Below, in pieces: positions 35,595 to 43,878 of a stretch of DNA of 64,000 bases (position 1 is the stretch's first letter; each line of letters begins with the position of its first letter). Location of the stretch: assembly GCF_016827605.1 (NCBI RefSeq), contig NZ_JAEPJQ010000002.1:62001-126000 (forward strand). The letters are read 5' to 3'. This DNA is from Hyunsoonleella ulvae (GTDB taxonomy: Bacteria; Bacteroidota; Bacteroidia; Flavobacteriales; Flavobacteriaceae). The notes below the pieces were generated by a model. It saw only the letters and a list, made by a program, of their open reading frames with translations. It had not been told where the DNA came from and ran no database searches. The position numbers and the translations under genes were made by a program.

Positions 35595-36095
35595 ATGAAA
35601 AATACTATTACAACTTTAACTTTCTTTTTTTGTGTTGGGATAATATACAGCCAAACCATAACACTTCCTGAAACAATCATTACTCTAAATGCTGAATATT
35701 TGAGTTTTGAAGCTTATAAAAATAGGTGTGATTACGTAAAAAAAATAGAACAAGCACTTCTAAGCTATAAACACGATGGCATCTCTGAACTTTATGACCG
35801 TAAAGATGATATCTACATGGTTACTTTCGAATTACCTAAGGGTAAAATAATTGCTTCATTTAATAAAGATGGCAAAATTGTTAAAACCTTTGAAACTTAT
35901 CATAATGTAAGATTACCTGAAAATATTCTGCAATCCATATCAAAAAAACACCCAAAATATGCTATTGTAGCAGATAAGTATATCGTGAAATACGATGTAA
36001 AGTCTGGACATTTAAAACAAGTGTATAGAATTATAATTGAAAATAAGAATACAGTTATCACACTAAAAACTAATAACCAAGGGGAGCTTATTTAA
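35595..36095 (+). CDS. Small secreted PepSY-like hypothetical protein
   Basis: A 166-residue protein with a signal peptide (KNTITTLTFFFCVGIIYSQ). Two similar beta-beta-alpha units are suggested by ELYDRKDDIYMVTFELPKGKIIASFNKDGKIV (about 63-95) and KHPKYAIVADKYIVKYDVKSGHLKQVYRI (about 116-146). This resembles the PepSY-like domains of small periplasmic proteins in Bacteroidota; the assignment is tentative. No sorting domain. It is divergent from the flavoprotein gene and shares the repeated TATGCATGCATA operator with it. It converges on the methyltransferase gene with 14 bases between stops. Confidence 0.7.
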   Translation: MKNTITTLTFFFCVGIIYSQTITLPETIITLNAEYLSFEAYKNRCDYVKKIEQALLSYKHDGISELYDRKDDIYMVTFELPKGKIIASFNKDGKIVKTFETYHNVRLPENILQSISKKHPKYAIVADKYIVKYDVKSGHLKQVYRIIIENKNTVITLKTNNQGELI

Positions 36096-36109
36096 ACAAA
36101 TCATCTGTA

Positions 36110-37339
36110 CTATTCCATAAATTGGTAATACCCGCTTTTTAAATAAGCTCCTTCTGGAAACCCAATAGGATGATCTACATCGTGTTGGGTTTTTAATGTA
36201 ATGGTATAGGCTCTACCTGTTGATGATAACACCTCTTTATTAATATCAAAAAAACGCTGTGCTGTTACTCTGGAAGAGCATGACGCCAGAACTAGTAGTC
36301 CGTTTTTAGATGTTAGCTTCTCTCCTAACTTCGCTAATTGTGCATATTTCTTTTGTGCTAGTGCTATCTCCGTAGCTTGTTTCGCAAAACTTGGAGGATC
36401 TATAACAACCACATCAAAAGTAATACTGTTTTTTATGAGCTTATTTAAGGCTTCAAAAGCATCGCCTACAATGGTTTTATGTTTTCCTGAGTATGAGTTT
36501 AATTTTCCGTTTTCAACAGCAATTTCTAGTGCTTGTTTACTAATATCTAAACTCGTTACTTCTTTTGCGCCATTAGCAAGGGCATGCACAGAAAAACCTC
36601 CTGCATACGAAAACACATCTAAAACTGTTTTACCTTTACTCCACGCTCCTACTTGCTTTCTGTTGGCACGATGGTCTAAAAAATAGCCTGTTTTATGACC
36701 TTTAATAACATTGGCTGAAAAATTCACACCATGTTCTACAAAAGTAACAACGTTATCCTCCAAAGTTCCATAAACTATCTCTCCGTCTTTTAGTTGGTGT
36801 GATTTTGAATTCTTTAAGCTTCTGCTTAATCGCATCACTATAGTTTCAGCATTAGAAATTAGTTGTAAACTTTTTAATATAGGTTCTAAATAAGGTAACC
36901 ATATTTCAGAATACATTTTTACCACTAAAACGGAAGCATAAACATCTGCAATCAATCCAGGAAACCCATCGTTTTCTCCAAATATAAGTCGATAGCTATT
37001 CGTATTGGTTTCTAATAAGGTCTTTCGCTTCTTAAAAGCATCCTTTATCTTATTTTGAAAAAAAGCTGTATTAATTTCTACCTTTTCCATCCCAGAATGC
37101 AGCATTTTTATTCGGATTGGGGAATTGGCGTCATATAAGCCTAAGCCAATAACACGGTTCTTATGTTTATGAAATATAACAGCTAAATCCCCTGTTTTAG
37201 CATCCTTGTTTATTTTAGTGATGCTATTAGAAAACACCCATGGATGTCCTTTTAAAACAAACTGTTCGCCCTTAGCGTTTAGTTTTACAGCTAATCGTTT
37301 AGGATGATAATTCGATATGATATGGGATGAAAATGACAT
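36110..37339 (-). CDS. Class I SAM-dependent rRNA methyltransferase (RlmI/RlmCD-like)
   Basis: A 409-residue RNA m5C-type methyltransferase. The N-terminal PUA domain (about 15-95) includes GHPWVFSNSI and GDLAVIFHKHKNRVIGLGLYD. An EEHD-like linker domain follows. The Rossmann methyltransferase domain has motif I VLDVFSYAGGFSVHA near residue 236 and motif IV VVIDPPSFAKQ near 315, then a CSSRVT segment with a cysteine where these enzymes carry the catalytic one. E. coli RlmI methylates C1962 of 23S rRNA; the exact target here is inferred. Cytosolic. Confidence 0.9.
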   Translation of the reverse strand: MSFSSHIISNYHPKRLAVKLNAKGEQFVLKGHPWVFSNSITKINKDAKTGDLAVIFHKHKNRVIGLGLYDANSPIRIKMLHSGMEKVEINTAFFQNKIKDAFKKRKTLLETNTNSYRLIFGENDGFPGLIADVYASVLVVKMYSEIWLPYLEPILKSLQLISNAETIVMRLSRSLKNSKSHQLKDGEIVYGTLEDNVVTFVEHGVNFSANVIKGHKTGYFLDHRANRKQVGAWSKGKTVLDVFSYAGGFSVHALANGAKEVTSLDISKQALEIAVENGKLNSYSGKHKTIVGDAFEALNKLIKNSITFDVVVIDPPSFAKQATEIALAQKKYAQLAKLGEKLTSKNGLLVLASCSSRVTAQRFFDINKEVLSSTGRAYTITLKTQHDVDHPIGFPEGAYLKSGYYQFME

Positions 37340-37410
37340 ACGTTCTTTATATACCTCAAAAATATTGGTTTTGTATTGATTAAAAAATTATCAGTTATAA
37401 CAAATAAAAA

Positions 37411-37445
37411 ATGCACCTCCATATCAAAAAAATATAGAGGTGCAT
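37411..37445 (-). terminator. Terminator downstream of the SGNH-like T9SS protein gene
   Basis: A 14-base stem with one mismatch (ATGCACCTC core, arms 37411-37424 and 37432-37445) and an A-rich loop. On the minus strand it is followed by TTTTTATTTG. It starts 22 bases after the stop codon at 37468. Confidence 0.85.
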
Positions 37446-37467
37446 ATGAGCAAACAAAATATAGTTT

Positions 37468-38643
37468 TTAATTTTTGATGATCTTTTTTATGACTTGATC
37501 TTCTCCAATATTTAATTTTAAAAGATATAAACCATCAGATAAATTTGAAATATTTATACCTCCATCTACTACATCTAACTTTTGAGCTATCTTTAATCCT
37601 TTAGCATCAAATAGCTCAAACGTGTAAGAGGTATTATGATTAGTTATATGAATGATATCTTTTGTTGGGTTAGGGTATATAGATATTTCATTGTAGTCTA
37701 TAGAATCAGTATGTAATGGATTGTTAACAAAAACTCTACTACTACCATTACTGTAGTTAAATGCTAGTAACTCATTCCAAATAAAATCTATTGTACTTTG
37801 AAAATTAGCTTGTACCAACCCGTTTACGGTATTTGGAATTGTATAGGTTACTGGGGCCTTTTCTTCGTAAATAGCCATATACGTTATTAAACTAGCTAAA
37901 AAATAAAGTGTTGGTTCGCCGTGCGGTGCGTTATCTTCATATAAGTCTAAAATAGGGATTTGACTTAAAGGTGTTTCTGTTAACAGCTTACTCATAACAG
38001 GTCCTACAGGAATCATTCTTATATTTTCACTTGGGCGCGCAGCGTGTACAAAATCCTGATAATCAATCCACCAGTTGTGAAAGTCTCCAAGCGTGTAATT
38101 ATTATAATTTTCAAATTCAGTTTCTGATGGAGGGAAACTTTCTCCTGCAATAAAACCTGCCATATCAGGCCAATTCTCATAAATATAGGTTACTGCCTGC
38201 TCTTCTTGACTATCAATCCAATCTACAATATCTAAAGTTGCAGATAAGGGAGATGTAGTTGGGTTTCCATCATAATTAACGTTAGAGGGTTGATATTGTA
38301 CAAAATTTGCAGCTGTTAATAAAAAGGTATTAAAGTTAGCTTCTGAAAAATTTTGAGTATCAGAATCCCACGCTGATGGTACTTCACTAAAACCCCATTG
38401 CGAAATAGGCGGCAGGTTGGCATGCTGTGGCAAAAACCCATATTGTCCAGAAACCGAAATATTATGTCCTGCTTCTTGGGACAGTAGATGCAACCAATGA
38501 GGGACAGTAGTTTCATCCGAATCTGTAGCATGCACAATGAGACTATGTCCAAAAACAAACATAGTTCTATCCTGTTGAGCTATTGTTTTATTAGAAATAA
38601 CAAGACATAATAATACTAAGGCTAATTGTAGTAGGTTTTTCAT
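37468..38643 (-). CDS. Secreted SGNH-hydrolase-like protein with T9SS type A sorting domain
   Basis: A 391-residue protein with a signal peptide (residues 1-22). The mature part opens with FVFGHSLIVHA, a GHS block in the position of the SGNH nucleophile motif. Near residue 235 it has DNAPHGEPTLYFLAS, which supplies the expected Asp and His of the catalytic triad. The C-terminal ~75 residues are a T9SS type A sorting domain (EISIYPNPTKDIIHI near 320, then GLYLLKLNIGEDQVIKKIIK), so the enzyme is probably released or anchored at the cell surface. The substrate could be an acetylated polysaccharide; that is inference. It lies near another T9SS substrate. Confidence 0.82.
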   Translation of the reverse strand: MKNLLQLALVLLCLVISNKTIAQQDRTMFVFGHSLIVHATDSDETTVPHWLHLLSQEAGHNISVSGQYGFLPQHANLPPISQWGFSEVPSAWDSDTQNFSEANFNTFLLTAANFVQYQPSNVNYDGNPTTSPLSATLDIVDWIDSQEEQAVTYIYENWPDMAGFIAGESFPPSETEFENYNNYTLGDFHNWWIDYQDFVHAARPSENIRMIPVGPVMSKLLTETPLSQIPILDLYEDNAPHGEPTLYFLASLITYMAIYEEKAPVTYTIPNTVNGLVQANFQSTIDFIWNELLAFNYSNGSSRVFVNNPLHTDSIDYNEISIYPNPTKDIIHITNHNTSYTFELFDAKGLKIAQKLDVVDGGINISNLSDGLYLLKLNIGEDQVIKKIIKN

Positions 38644-38789
38644 TTGATAATAATTTTTAAGATTTGGTATTCATCAATATAACAAACTACTTAAAAAAAT
38701 TCCTACCTAATTTTTTAAAAAATTCACAAAATATTTTTGCTAGTAATTAAGTTTCTGGACTATATAATTAGTTTTTAAAATGTTACATA

Positions 38790-38818
38790 AAAAAGGTTAG
38801 CAAAATGCTAACCTTTTT
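38790..38818 (-). terminator. Terminator of the CBM-like T9SS protein gene
   Basis: A stem GGTTAGCA / TGCTAACC extended by A5/T5, loop AAA. On the minus strand the T-run follows the stem. It begins 28 bases after the stop at 38846. Confidence 0.88.
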
Positions 38819-38845
38819 AAGTATTACTTTTATAAAAAATTGTGG

Positions 38846-39700
38846 TTATTCCTTAATAAATTTAAAAGAAGCACCACTTTCTAAAACTAGAAAATACATA
38901 CCAGAAGTCAATCTTGAAATATCCACTGAGTTAAAATTACCATTGATTATGCTTGTAGATAATTTTTTTCCAAATGCGTCATAAATATGTGCTTGTTTGT
39001 CTGTGATATTGCCTCTAATATTGATAGCTAAATTTGCAGGATTAGGAAATACCGAAACCTTTGTTTTTGATACGTTATTAGTGGATAGTGTCGGTAAGTC
39101 TCCTGTTTCCCCTACAATTAAAATGGCGTTATCGAATCTAAAAGTGCCTTGAGAATCTGCTAAACTAAATAGTACTCTTACATCTGATGGATCAAAAGCA
39201 GGATCTAAATTTGCTAACTCTATGTCAAAGGTAAAGGTAACTGGATGAAAGTTACCATCTGCTGGGAAATCTCCTTGCGGAAATGCAGCTCCTTGAAACC
39301 CACCATTCTCTGTAAAAACCTGAATCTTTAATGTATCATCTGTACCATTTCCACCTGGAGTTGGAGCATTTGAGCTTACCCAAATACGCCCTGAAAATGT
39401 TGTTGGTCCTGTAGGTTCTAATAAAGGTGCAAAATTTAATTCCTGTCGTATAGAACTAGCTCCATCATTTAAAGGGTTTGAAACTACCTGTACGTTCATT
39501 TCTAGTGAGCCACTACCAGACGCTCCAGAAGAGCCTCGATTTTCTGTAGAAAATGCAAATGTATTCATTGCGCCAGAAAAACCAAGTTGGGTAGTCCATC
39601 CAGAAAGATCGGTATCAAAATCTGGATTAGCCAATAAGTTTGTTTGAGAAAAAGCTAAACTAAAAGTAAAGCTTAAAAATAAGAATGTAATTTTTTTCAT
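38846..39700 (-). CDS. Secreted carbohydrate-binding-like protein with T9SS type A sorting domain
   Basis: A 284-residue protein with a signal peptide (KKITFLFLSFTFSLAFS). Residues about 20-190 form a jelly-roll region beginning NLLANPDFDTDLSGW, the usual opening of CBM4/9-type carbohydrate-binding modules, with later VTFTFDIEL and GTFRFDNAILIVG strands. The C-terminal ~75 residues are a T9SS sorting domain (VSVFPNPANLAINIRG, then LTSGMYFLVLESGASFKFIKE). No enzymatic domain is present, so it may be a surface glycan-binding protein. It has its own terminator and sits next to the SGNH-like T9SS protein. Confidence 0.8.
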   Translation of the reverse strand: MKKITFLFLSFTFSLAFSQTNLLANPDFDTDLSGWTTQLGFSGAMNTFAFSTENRGSSGASGSGSLEMNVQVVSNPLNDGASSIRQELNFAPLLEPTGPTTFSGRIWVSSNAPTPGGNGTDDTLKIQVFTENGGFQGAAFPQGDFPADGNFHPVTFTFDIELANLDPAFDPSDVRVLFSLADSQGTFRFDNAILIVGETGDLPTLSTNNVSKTKVSVFPNPANLAINIRGNITDKQAHIYDAFGKKLSTSIINGNFNSVDISRLTSGMYFLVLESGASFKFIKE

Positions 39701-39907
39701 AATTAGTTTAATTTAAATGAATATTAACCAATATTTATGCCTTAACGTATTGGTCTAGTCTAATATATCATCACATTAAACCTTGCTTTAGAACAAATAA
39801 AGCATTTAGTATAATTATAGCGTCTTAATATTAAAATACCTTGTAATACACTGATAATCAATTATAAATATTAGTACTACTTAAACTACATTATGATACT
39901 TTCAAAC

Positions 39908-39940
39908 AAAAAAGGCATAACCAAATTGGTTATGCCTTTT
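39908..39940 (-). terminator. Terminator of dnaK
   Basis: AAAAGGCATAACC and GGTTATGCCTTTT form a 13-bp stem around an AAATT loop, with A/T-rich flanks, about 40 bases beyond the dnaK stop. Confidence 0.88.
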
Positions 39941-39977
39941 ATATTACTTCGAGCTTAGATCTTCCGACTTTTAGCTT

Positions 39978-41894
39978 TTACTTCACTTCTTCAAAATCAA
40001 CATCTTCCACATTGTCGCCTTCAGATTGTGCTTGCTCTCCTGCACCAGCATCTGGTCCTGGTTGTGCACCACCAGCTTGTTGTGCTTCTGCCGCTTGTGC
40101 TTTGTAAATTTCTTCACTAGCAGCTTTCCAAATCTCATTCAGATTATCTAGAGCTGGCTGTATTAAAGCCAAATCTTTTGTTTCAAATTGCTTTTTCAAT
40201 TCAGCTAAAGCCTCCTCAATCTTAGACTTGTTATCCGCTGATAATTTATCTCCAGACTCTTCTAGTAATTTTTCAGTTTGGAAAATCATAGAATCTGCCT
40301 CATTCAATTTCTGGGCTTGTTCTGCAGCAGCTTTATCAGCTTCAGCATTTGCTTCAGCATCAGCTTTCATTTTTTGGATTTCTTCTTCAGTTAATCCAGA
40401 AGATGCTTCAATTCTAATATCCTGTTTTTTACCAGTTGCTTTATCTTCAGCAGAAACTTTAATGATACCATTGGCATCAATATCAAACGTTACTTCAATT
40501 TGTGGTGTACCACGTCTTGCTGGTGGTATACCATCTAAATGGAAACGCCCAATAGTTTTATTATCTGCAGCCATTGCTCTTTCCCCCTGTAACACATGAA
40601 TCTCTACAGAAGGTTGATTATCAGCAGCAGTAGAAAACACCTGTGATTTTTTGGTAGGAATGGTAGTATTTGCCTCAATAAGCTTTGTAAATACATTACC
40701 CATGGTTTCAATACCAAGAGATAATGGTGTTACGTCTAATAAAAGTACATCTTTTACATCTCCTGTTAATACACCACCTTGGATACCTGCACCTAGAGAC
40801 ACCACTTCATCTGGATTTACACCTTTGCTTGGTGCTTTTCCAAAGAATTTCTCAACAGCAGCCTGTACAGCAGGAATACGTGTAGAACCTCCTACTAAAA
40901 TCACTTCATCAATATCACTTTTACTCAAACCAGCTGCTTTCAATGCAGACTCACAAGGCTCTATAGTACGCTTAACTAAATCGTCGATTAACTGCTCAAA
41001 TTTAGAACGTGTTAATGTACGCACCAAGTGCTTTGGTCCACTGGCAGTCGCAGTGATATATGGTAAATTAATCTCAGTTTGAGAAGAAGATGATAACTCA
41101 ATCTTAGCTTTTTCAGCAGCTTCTTTTAAACGCTGTAAAGACATTGGGTCTTCTCTCAAGTCCATAGACTCTTCAGCTTTAAACTCATCGGCTAACCAAT
41201 TGATAATTTTTTCATCTACATCATCACCTCCTAGATGTGTGTCACCATCAGTAGACAATACTTCAAACACACCGTCACCTAACTCTAAGATAGATACATC
41301 GTGGGTACCACCTCCAAAGTCAAACACAACTATTTTTTGGTCAGTCCCTTTCTTATCTAAGCCATAAGCTAACGCAGCAGCAGTAGGCTCATTAATAATA
41401 CGCTCTACTTTTAAACCTGCAATTTCTCCAGCTTCTTTAGTAGCCTGTCTTTGCGAATCGTTAAAATAAGCAGGTACTGTAATTACTGCTCTACTTACAT
41501 CTTGTCCTAAGTAATCCTCTGCAGTTTTCTTCATCTTTTGAAGAATCATAGCAGATAATTCCTGTGGTGTATACAACCTGCCGTCAATATCAACTCTTGG
41601 CGTATCATTATCACCCTTTACCACTTTATATGGTACGCGTTCTGCTTCTTTGGTAGATTCAGAATATTTATTTCCCATAAAACGCTTTATAGAATAAACC
41701 GTTTTAGTAGGATTAGTTACAGCTTGTCGTTTTGCAGGATCTCCAACCTTAATCTCTCCGCCTTCTACAAAAGCTATCACAGATGGTGTAGTACGTTTAC
41801 CTTCAGCGTTTGGGATAACAACAGGATCATTACCTTCCATTACCGAAACGCAAGAGTTGGTTGTTCCCAAATCGATTCCAATAATTTTACTCAT
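39978..41894 (-). CDS. dnaK: Chaperone protein DnaK (Hsp70)
   Basis: ATP-dependent chaperone of 638 residues, the usual length. The actin-like ATPase domain opens [18 protein letters not shown], with the [13 protein letters not shown] phosphate loop near residue 195 and [11 protein letters not shown] near 335. The linker [15 protein letters not shown] near 385 leads to the substrate-binding domain, and the helical lid ends in an acidic EDVDFEEVK tail. It stands alone, not with grpE-dnaJ, which lie 8 kb away. A -24/-12-like motif and a TGACA inverted repeat lie upstream. Confidence 0.98.
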   Translation of the reverse strand: MSKIIGIDLGTTNSCVSVMEGNDPVVIPNAEGKRTTPSVIAFVEGGEIKVGDPAKRQAVTNPTKTVYSIKRFMGNKYSESTKEAERVPYKVVKGDNDTPRVDIDGRLYTPQELSAMILQKMKKTAEDYLGQDVSRAVITVPAYFNDSQRQATKEAGEIAGLKVERIINEPTAAALAYGLDKKGTDQKIVVFDFGGGTHDVSILELGDGVFEVLSTDGDTHLGGDDVDEKIINWLADEFKAEESMDLREDPMSLQRLKEAAEKAKIELSSSSQTEINLPYITATASGPKHLVRTLTRSKFEQLIDDLVKRTIEPCESALKAAGLSKSDIDEVILVGGSTRIPAVQAAVEKFFGKAPSKGVNPDEVVSLGAGIQGGVLTGDVKDVLLLDVTPLSLGIETMGNVFTKLIEANTTIPTKKSQVFSTAADNQPSVEIHVLQGERAMAADNKTIGRFHLDGIPPARRGTPQIEVTFDIDANGIIKVSAEDKATGKKQDIRIEASSGLTEEEIQKMKADAEANAEADKAAAEQAQKLNEADSMIFQTEKLLEESGDKLSADNKSKIEEALAELKKQFETKDLALIQPALDNLNEIWKAASEEIYKAQAAEAQQAGGAQPGPDAGAGEQAQSEGDNVEDVDFEEVK

Positions 41895-41946
41895 AATATG
41901 TTTTTTATTGTGTTGAATATTCTTTTTAAATTTCGTTTTATAATAG

Positions 41947-41962
41947 TCAATCTTTATGCCAA
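41947..41962 (-). promoter_or_regulatory. Putative -24/-12-like promoter of dnaK
   Basis: On the minus strand TTGGCATAAAGATTGA has TGGCA followed, ten bases after the GG, by GA where sigma-54 promoters have GC. It lies about 55 bases before the start codon. TGCC-AA-GGCA symmetry overlaps it, so an operator is an alternative. No convincing TAnnTTTG -7 element was found closer to the gene. Confidence 0.4.
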
Positions 41963-41973
41963 GGCAAAAAGTG

Positions 41974-41986
41974 TGACATAGTGTCA
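41974..41986. promoter_or_regulatory. TGACA-N3-TGTCA inverted repeat upstream of dnaK
   Basis: TGACATAGTGTCA is a perfect 5-bp inverted repeat with a 3-base spacer, 12 bases upstream of the -24/-12-like motif. Its position would suit an activator or stress-regulator site. Confidence 0.4.
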
Positions 41987-42022
41987 GCTATCAGTAAGCA
42001 GTATACAGTGGCAGTAGGCAGT
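41984..42022. repeat. CAGT-rich degenerate short repeat
   Basis: Five CAGT units, spaced two to four bases apart and preceded by a lone CAG, occur in about 40 bases between the dnaK promoter region and the GC-richer repeat element. From memory, similar intergenic CAGT strings occur in other Flavobacteriaceae. Confidence 0.5.
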
Positions 42023-42048
42023 TTCTCTAATAGTCAATAATAAATATT

Positions 42049-42137
42049 TGGGCGCAACCCACAAGGGGTCAGGCTTTCACTACTCAATCCCTCCTACGTC
42101 GGGGATTTCAAACATGCCGTTCAATCCCTTGCGCGGG
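42049..42137. repeat. GC-rich REP-like intergenic palindromic element
   Basis: An ~90-base element clearly GC-richer than its surroundings. GCGCAA near its left end and TTGCGC near its right end are inverted. Inside are a CCC-ACAA-GGGG hairpin (42058-42068) and an ATCCC...GGGAT hairpin (42087-42106), and CAATCCCT occurs twice. It looks like the dispersed REP-type elements of Bacteroidota; other copies cannot be checked here. With the CAGT repeat it fills most of the 363-bp gap between dnaK and sdaA. Confidence 0.55.
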
Positions 42138-42204
42138 TATGTCCGCAAAAGTCAGTGCTAAATCATTGCTTTTCGGTTTTCAAAACACTTAGTGTCTTAC
42201 CGCT

Positions 42205-42234
42205 TTTGCAAGAGTAAAAAACACTCTATATTTG
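42205..42234 (+). promoter_or_regulatory. Promoter of sdaA
   Basis: TTTG at 42205-42208, an 18-base spacer and a perfect TATATTTG at 42227-42234. Transcription would start near 42240, which rules out the upstream in-frame start at 42192 and supports the ATG at 42258. Confidence 0.65.
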
Positions 42235-42257
42235 TTTACTATAACGTTTTAGTAACT

Positions 42258-43679
42258 ATGGAATGTATTTCAGTTTTTGATATGCTTAAAATAGGGGTTG
42301 GACCTTCAAGCTCCCACACTTTAGGCCCATGGCGCGCAGCCGAACGCTGGATTCAAGAACTAAAGTCTGAAGAAAAATTTCATCAGGTAGAAAAGGTTAC
42401 CGTGAACCTTTACGGATCACTCTCTTTAACAGGAAAGGGACATGCCACAGATTATGCAGTGATATTAGGACTTAGTGGTAAAGATCCCGAAACCATTTCA
42501 ACTGATAGTATAGAGCGTACAGTAAAATCCATTCAAAAGAGCAACATTTTACATTTTGGAGGAGAAATACAGATAGACTTTAATCCAGAGACCCATATTG
42601 TTTTCAATAGAAAATTTTTACCCTTTCACGCCAACGGTATCAGTTTCACAGCCATAATAAATGGTAAAAAACACACTTCAAAATTTTACTCTATTGGTGG
42701 CGGTTTTGTGGTAAAAGAAGAGCGTAAAAATGCCAAACGCAATTTTGAAATAAAATGTAGCTTTCCCTACCCTATTGAAAAAGGTACGGAACTACTCCAG
42801 TTTTGCAAACAACTTAAGATTCCCATCTCAGAAGTTGTTCTGGAGAATGAAAAATCCATTCGATCTGAAAAAGAAATTGATAAACAACTAAAGCGTATTT
42901 GGGATACCATGCTAAATTGCATGTATACAGGCTGCCATACTGAGGGTACGCTTCCTGGAGGACTAAATGTAAGACGTCGCGCCTACGATTTACACCAAAA
43001 CCTAAAAGGCAACACACCCTACTCCAATCCAGTAGAATGGATTTATTCCATTAGGAACACAGAAGTAAAGTTTAGGCAAATTTTAAAATGGGTAAGCTGT
43101 TTTGCTTTGGCGGTAAATGAGGTTAACGCCTCCTTAGGACGTGTAGTTACTGCCCCGACCAATGGAAGTGCTGGTGTGATACCAGCTGTTTTAATGTACT
43201 ATCTGGTTATAGAAAATCATGATGGTAATTTTGAGGATATCAAACGGTTTCTATTGATTGCCGGAGAGATTGGCAGCATCTTTAAAAAAGGAGCTACCAT
43301 AAGTGCAGCAATGGGAGGATGCCAAGCAGAAATAGGAGTGTCTTCTGCTATGGCAGCGGGGGCATTATGCGAACTTCTAGGTGGTACTCCAGAGCAGGTA
43401 TTAATGGCCGCAGAAATAGCTATGGAACACCACTTGGGATTAACATGTGATCCCATCGGGGGTCTAGTGCAAATTCCATGCATAGAACGTAATGCTATGG
43501 GAGCCATAAAAGCTATTAATGCCTCTGAATTGGCACTAGATACCTCTCCCGAACATGTAAAAGTACCTCTAGACAAAGTGGTACATACCATGTGGGAAAC
43601 CGCAAAAGACATGAATACAAAATATAAAGAAACCTCAGAAGGCGGTCTAGCTGTTGGCGTACACATATCAGACTGTTAA
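42258..43679 (+). CDS. sdaA: L-serine ammonia-lyase (single-chain, iron-sulfur dependent)
   Basis: Deaminates L-serine to pyruvate and ammonia with a [4Fe-4S] cluster; cytosolic. The ATG at 42258 gives 473 residues starting [24 protein letters not shown], the family N-terminus. The frame opens 22 codons earlier, but that part precedes the predicted transcription start. The N-terminal beta domain is followed by the alpha domain with [18 protein letters not shown]. Candidate cluster cysteines are in GGCQAE near residue 355, LTCDP near 397 and IPCIERN near 408. The extreme C-terminus is DC, as in family members where a C-terminal Cys reaches the cluster. Confidence 0.95.
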   Translation: MECISVFDMLKIGVGPSSSHTLGPWRAAERWIQELKSEEKFHQVEKVTVNLYGSLSLTGKGHATDYAVILGLSGKDPETISTDSIERTVKSIQKSNILHFGGEIQIDFNPETHIVFNRKFLPFHANGISFTAIINGKKHTSKFYSIGGGFVVKEERKNAKRNFEIKCSFPYPIEKGTELLQFCKQLKIPISEVVLENEKSIRSEKEIDKQLKRIWDTMLNCMYTGCHTEGTLPGGLNVRRRAYDLHQNLKGNTPYSNPVEWIYSIRNTEVKFRQILKWVSCFALAVNEVNASLGRVVTAPTNGSAGVIPAVLMYYLVIENHDGNFEDIKRFLLIAGEIGSIFKKGATISAAMGGCQAEIGVSSAMAAGALCELLGGTPEQVLMAAEIAMEHHLGLTCDPIGGLVQIPCIERNAMGAIKAINASELALDTSPEHVKVPLDKVVHTMWETAKDMNTKYKETSEGGLAVGVHISDC

Positions 43680-43817
43680 AAAAGCTAAAAGCGTCTGACT
43701 CACAATTACTTGTATATTTTGCCGTTTATGTTTTTATGTATTGAAGTGAAACCTCTATAAATTACAACCCTACAATACGCTTTATCGAAAAAATAATTCT
43801 TTAATCGGTAATTTATT

Positions 43818-43825
43818 TATATTTG
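43818..43825 (+). promoter_or_regulatory. -7 promoter element of the DUF1800 operon
   Basis: TATATTTG is a perfect -7 match about 54 bases before the ATG of the DUF1800 gene. The -33 region is not clear. Confidence 0.5.
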
Positions 43826-43878
43826 GACGGATTAAGACTTAAAAAACTTACATTTTAAGTGAATTCATACAAAACACT

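Noticed and set aside
42066-42134. Recently inserted transposon between dnaK and sdaA
   Set aside because: Only a short palindromic element is present, with no transposase gene and no clear target-site duplication; it is reported as a REP-like repeat instead.
42192-42257. 22-codon N-terminal extension of sdaA
   Set aside because: It runs through the TTTG/TATATTTG promoter and is unlike serine dehydratases.
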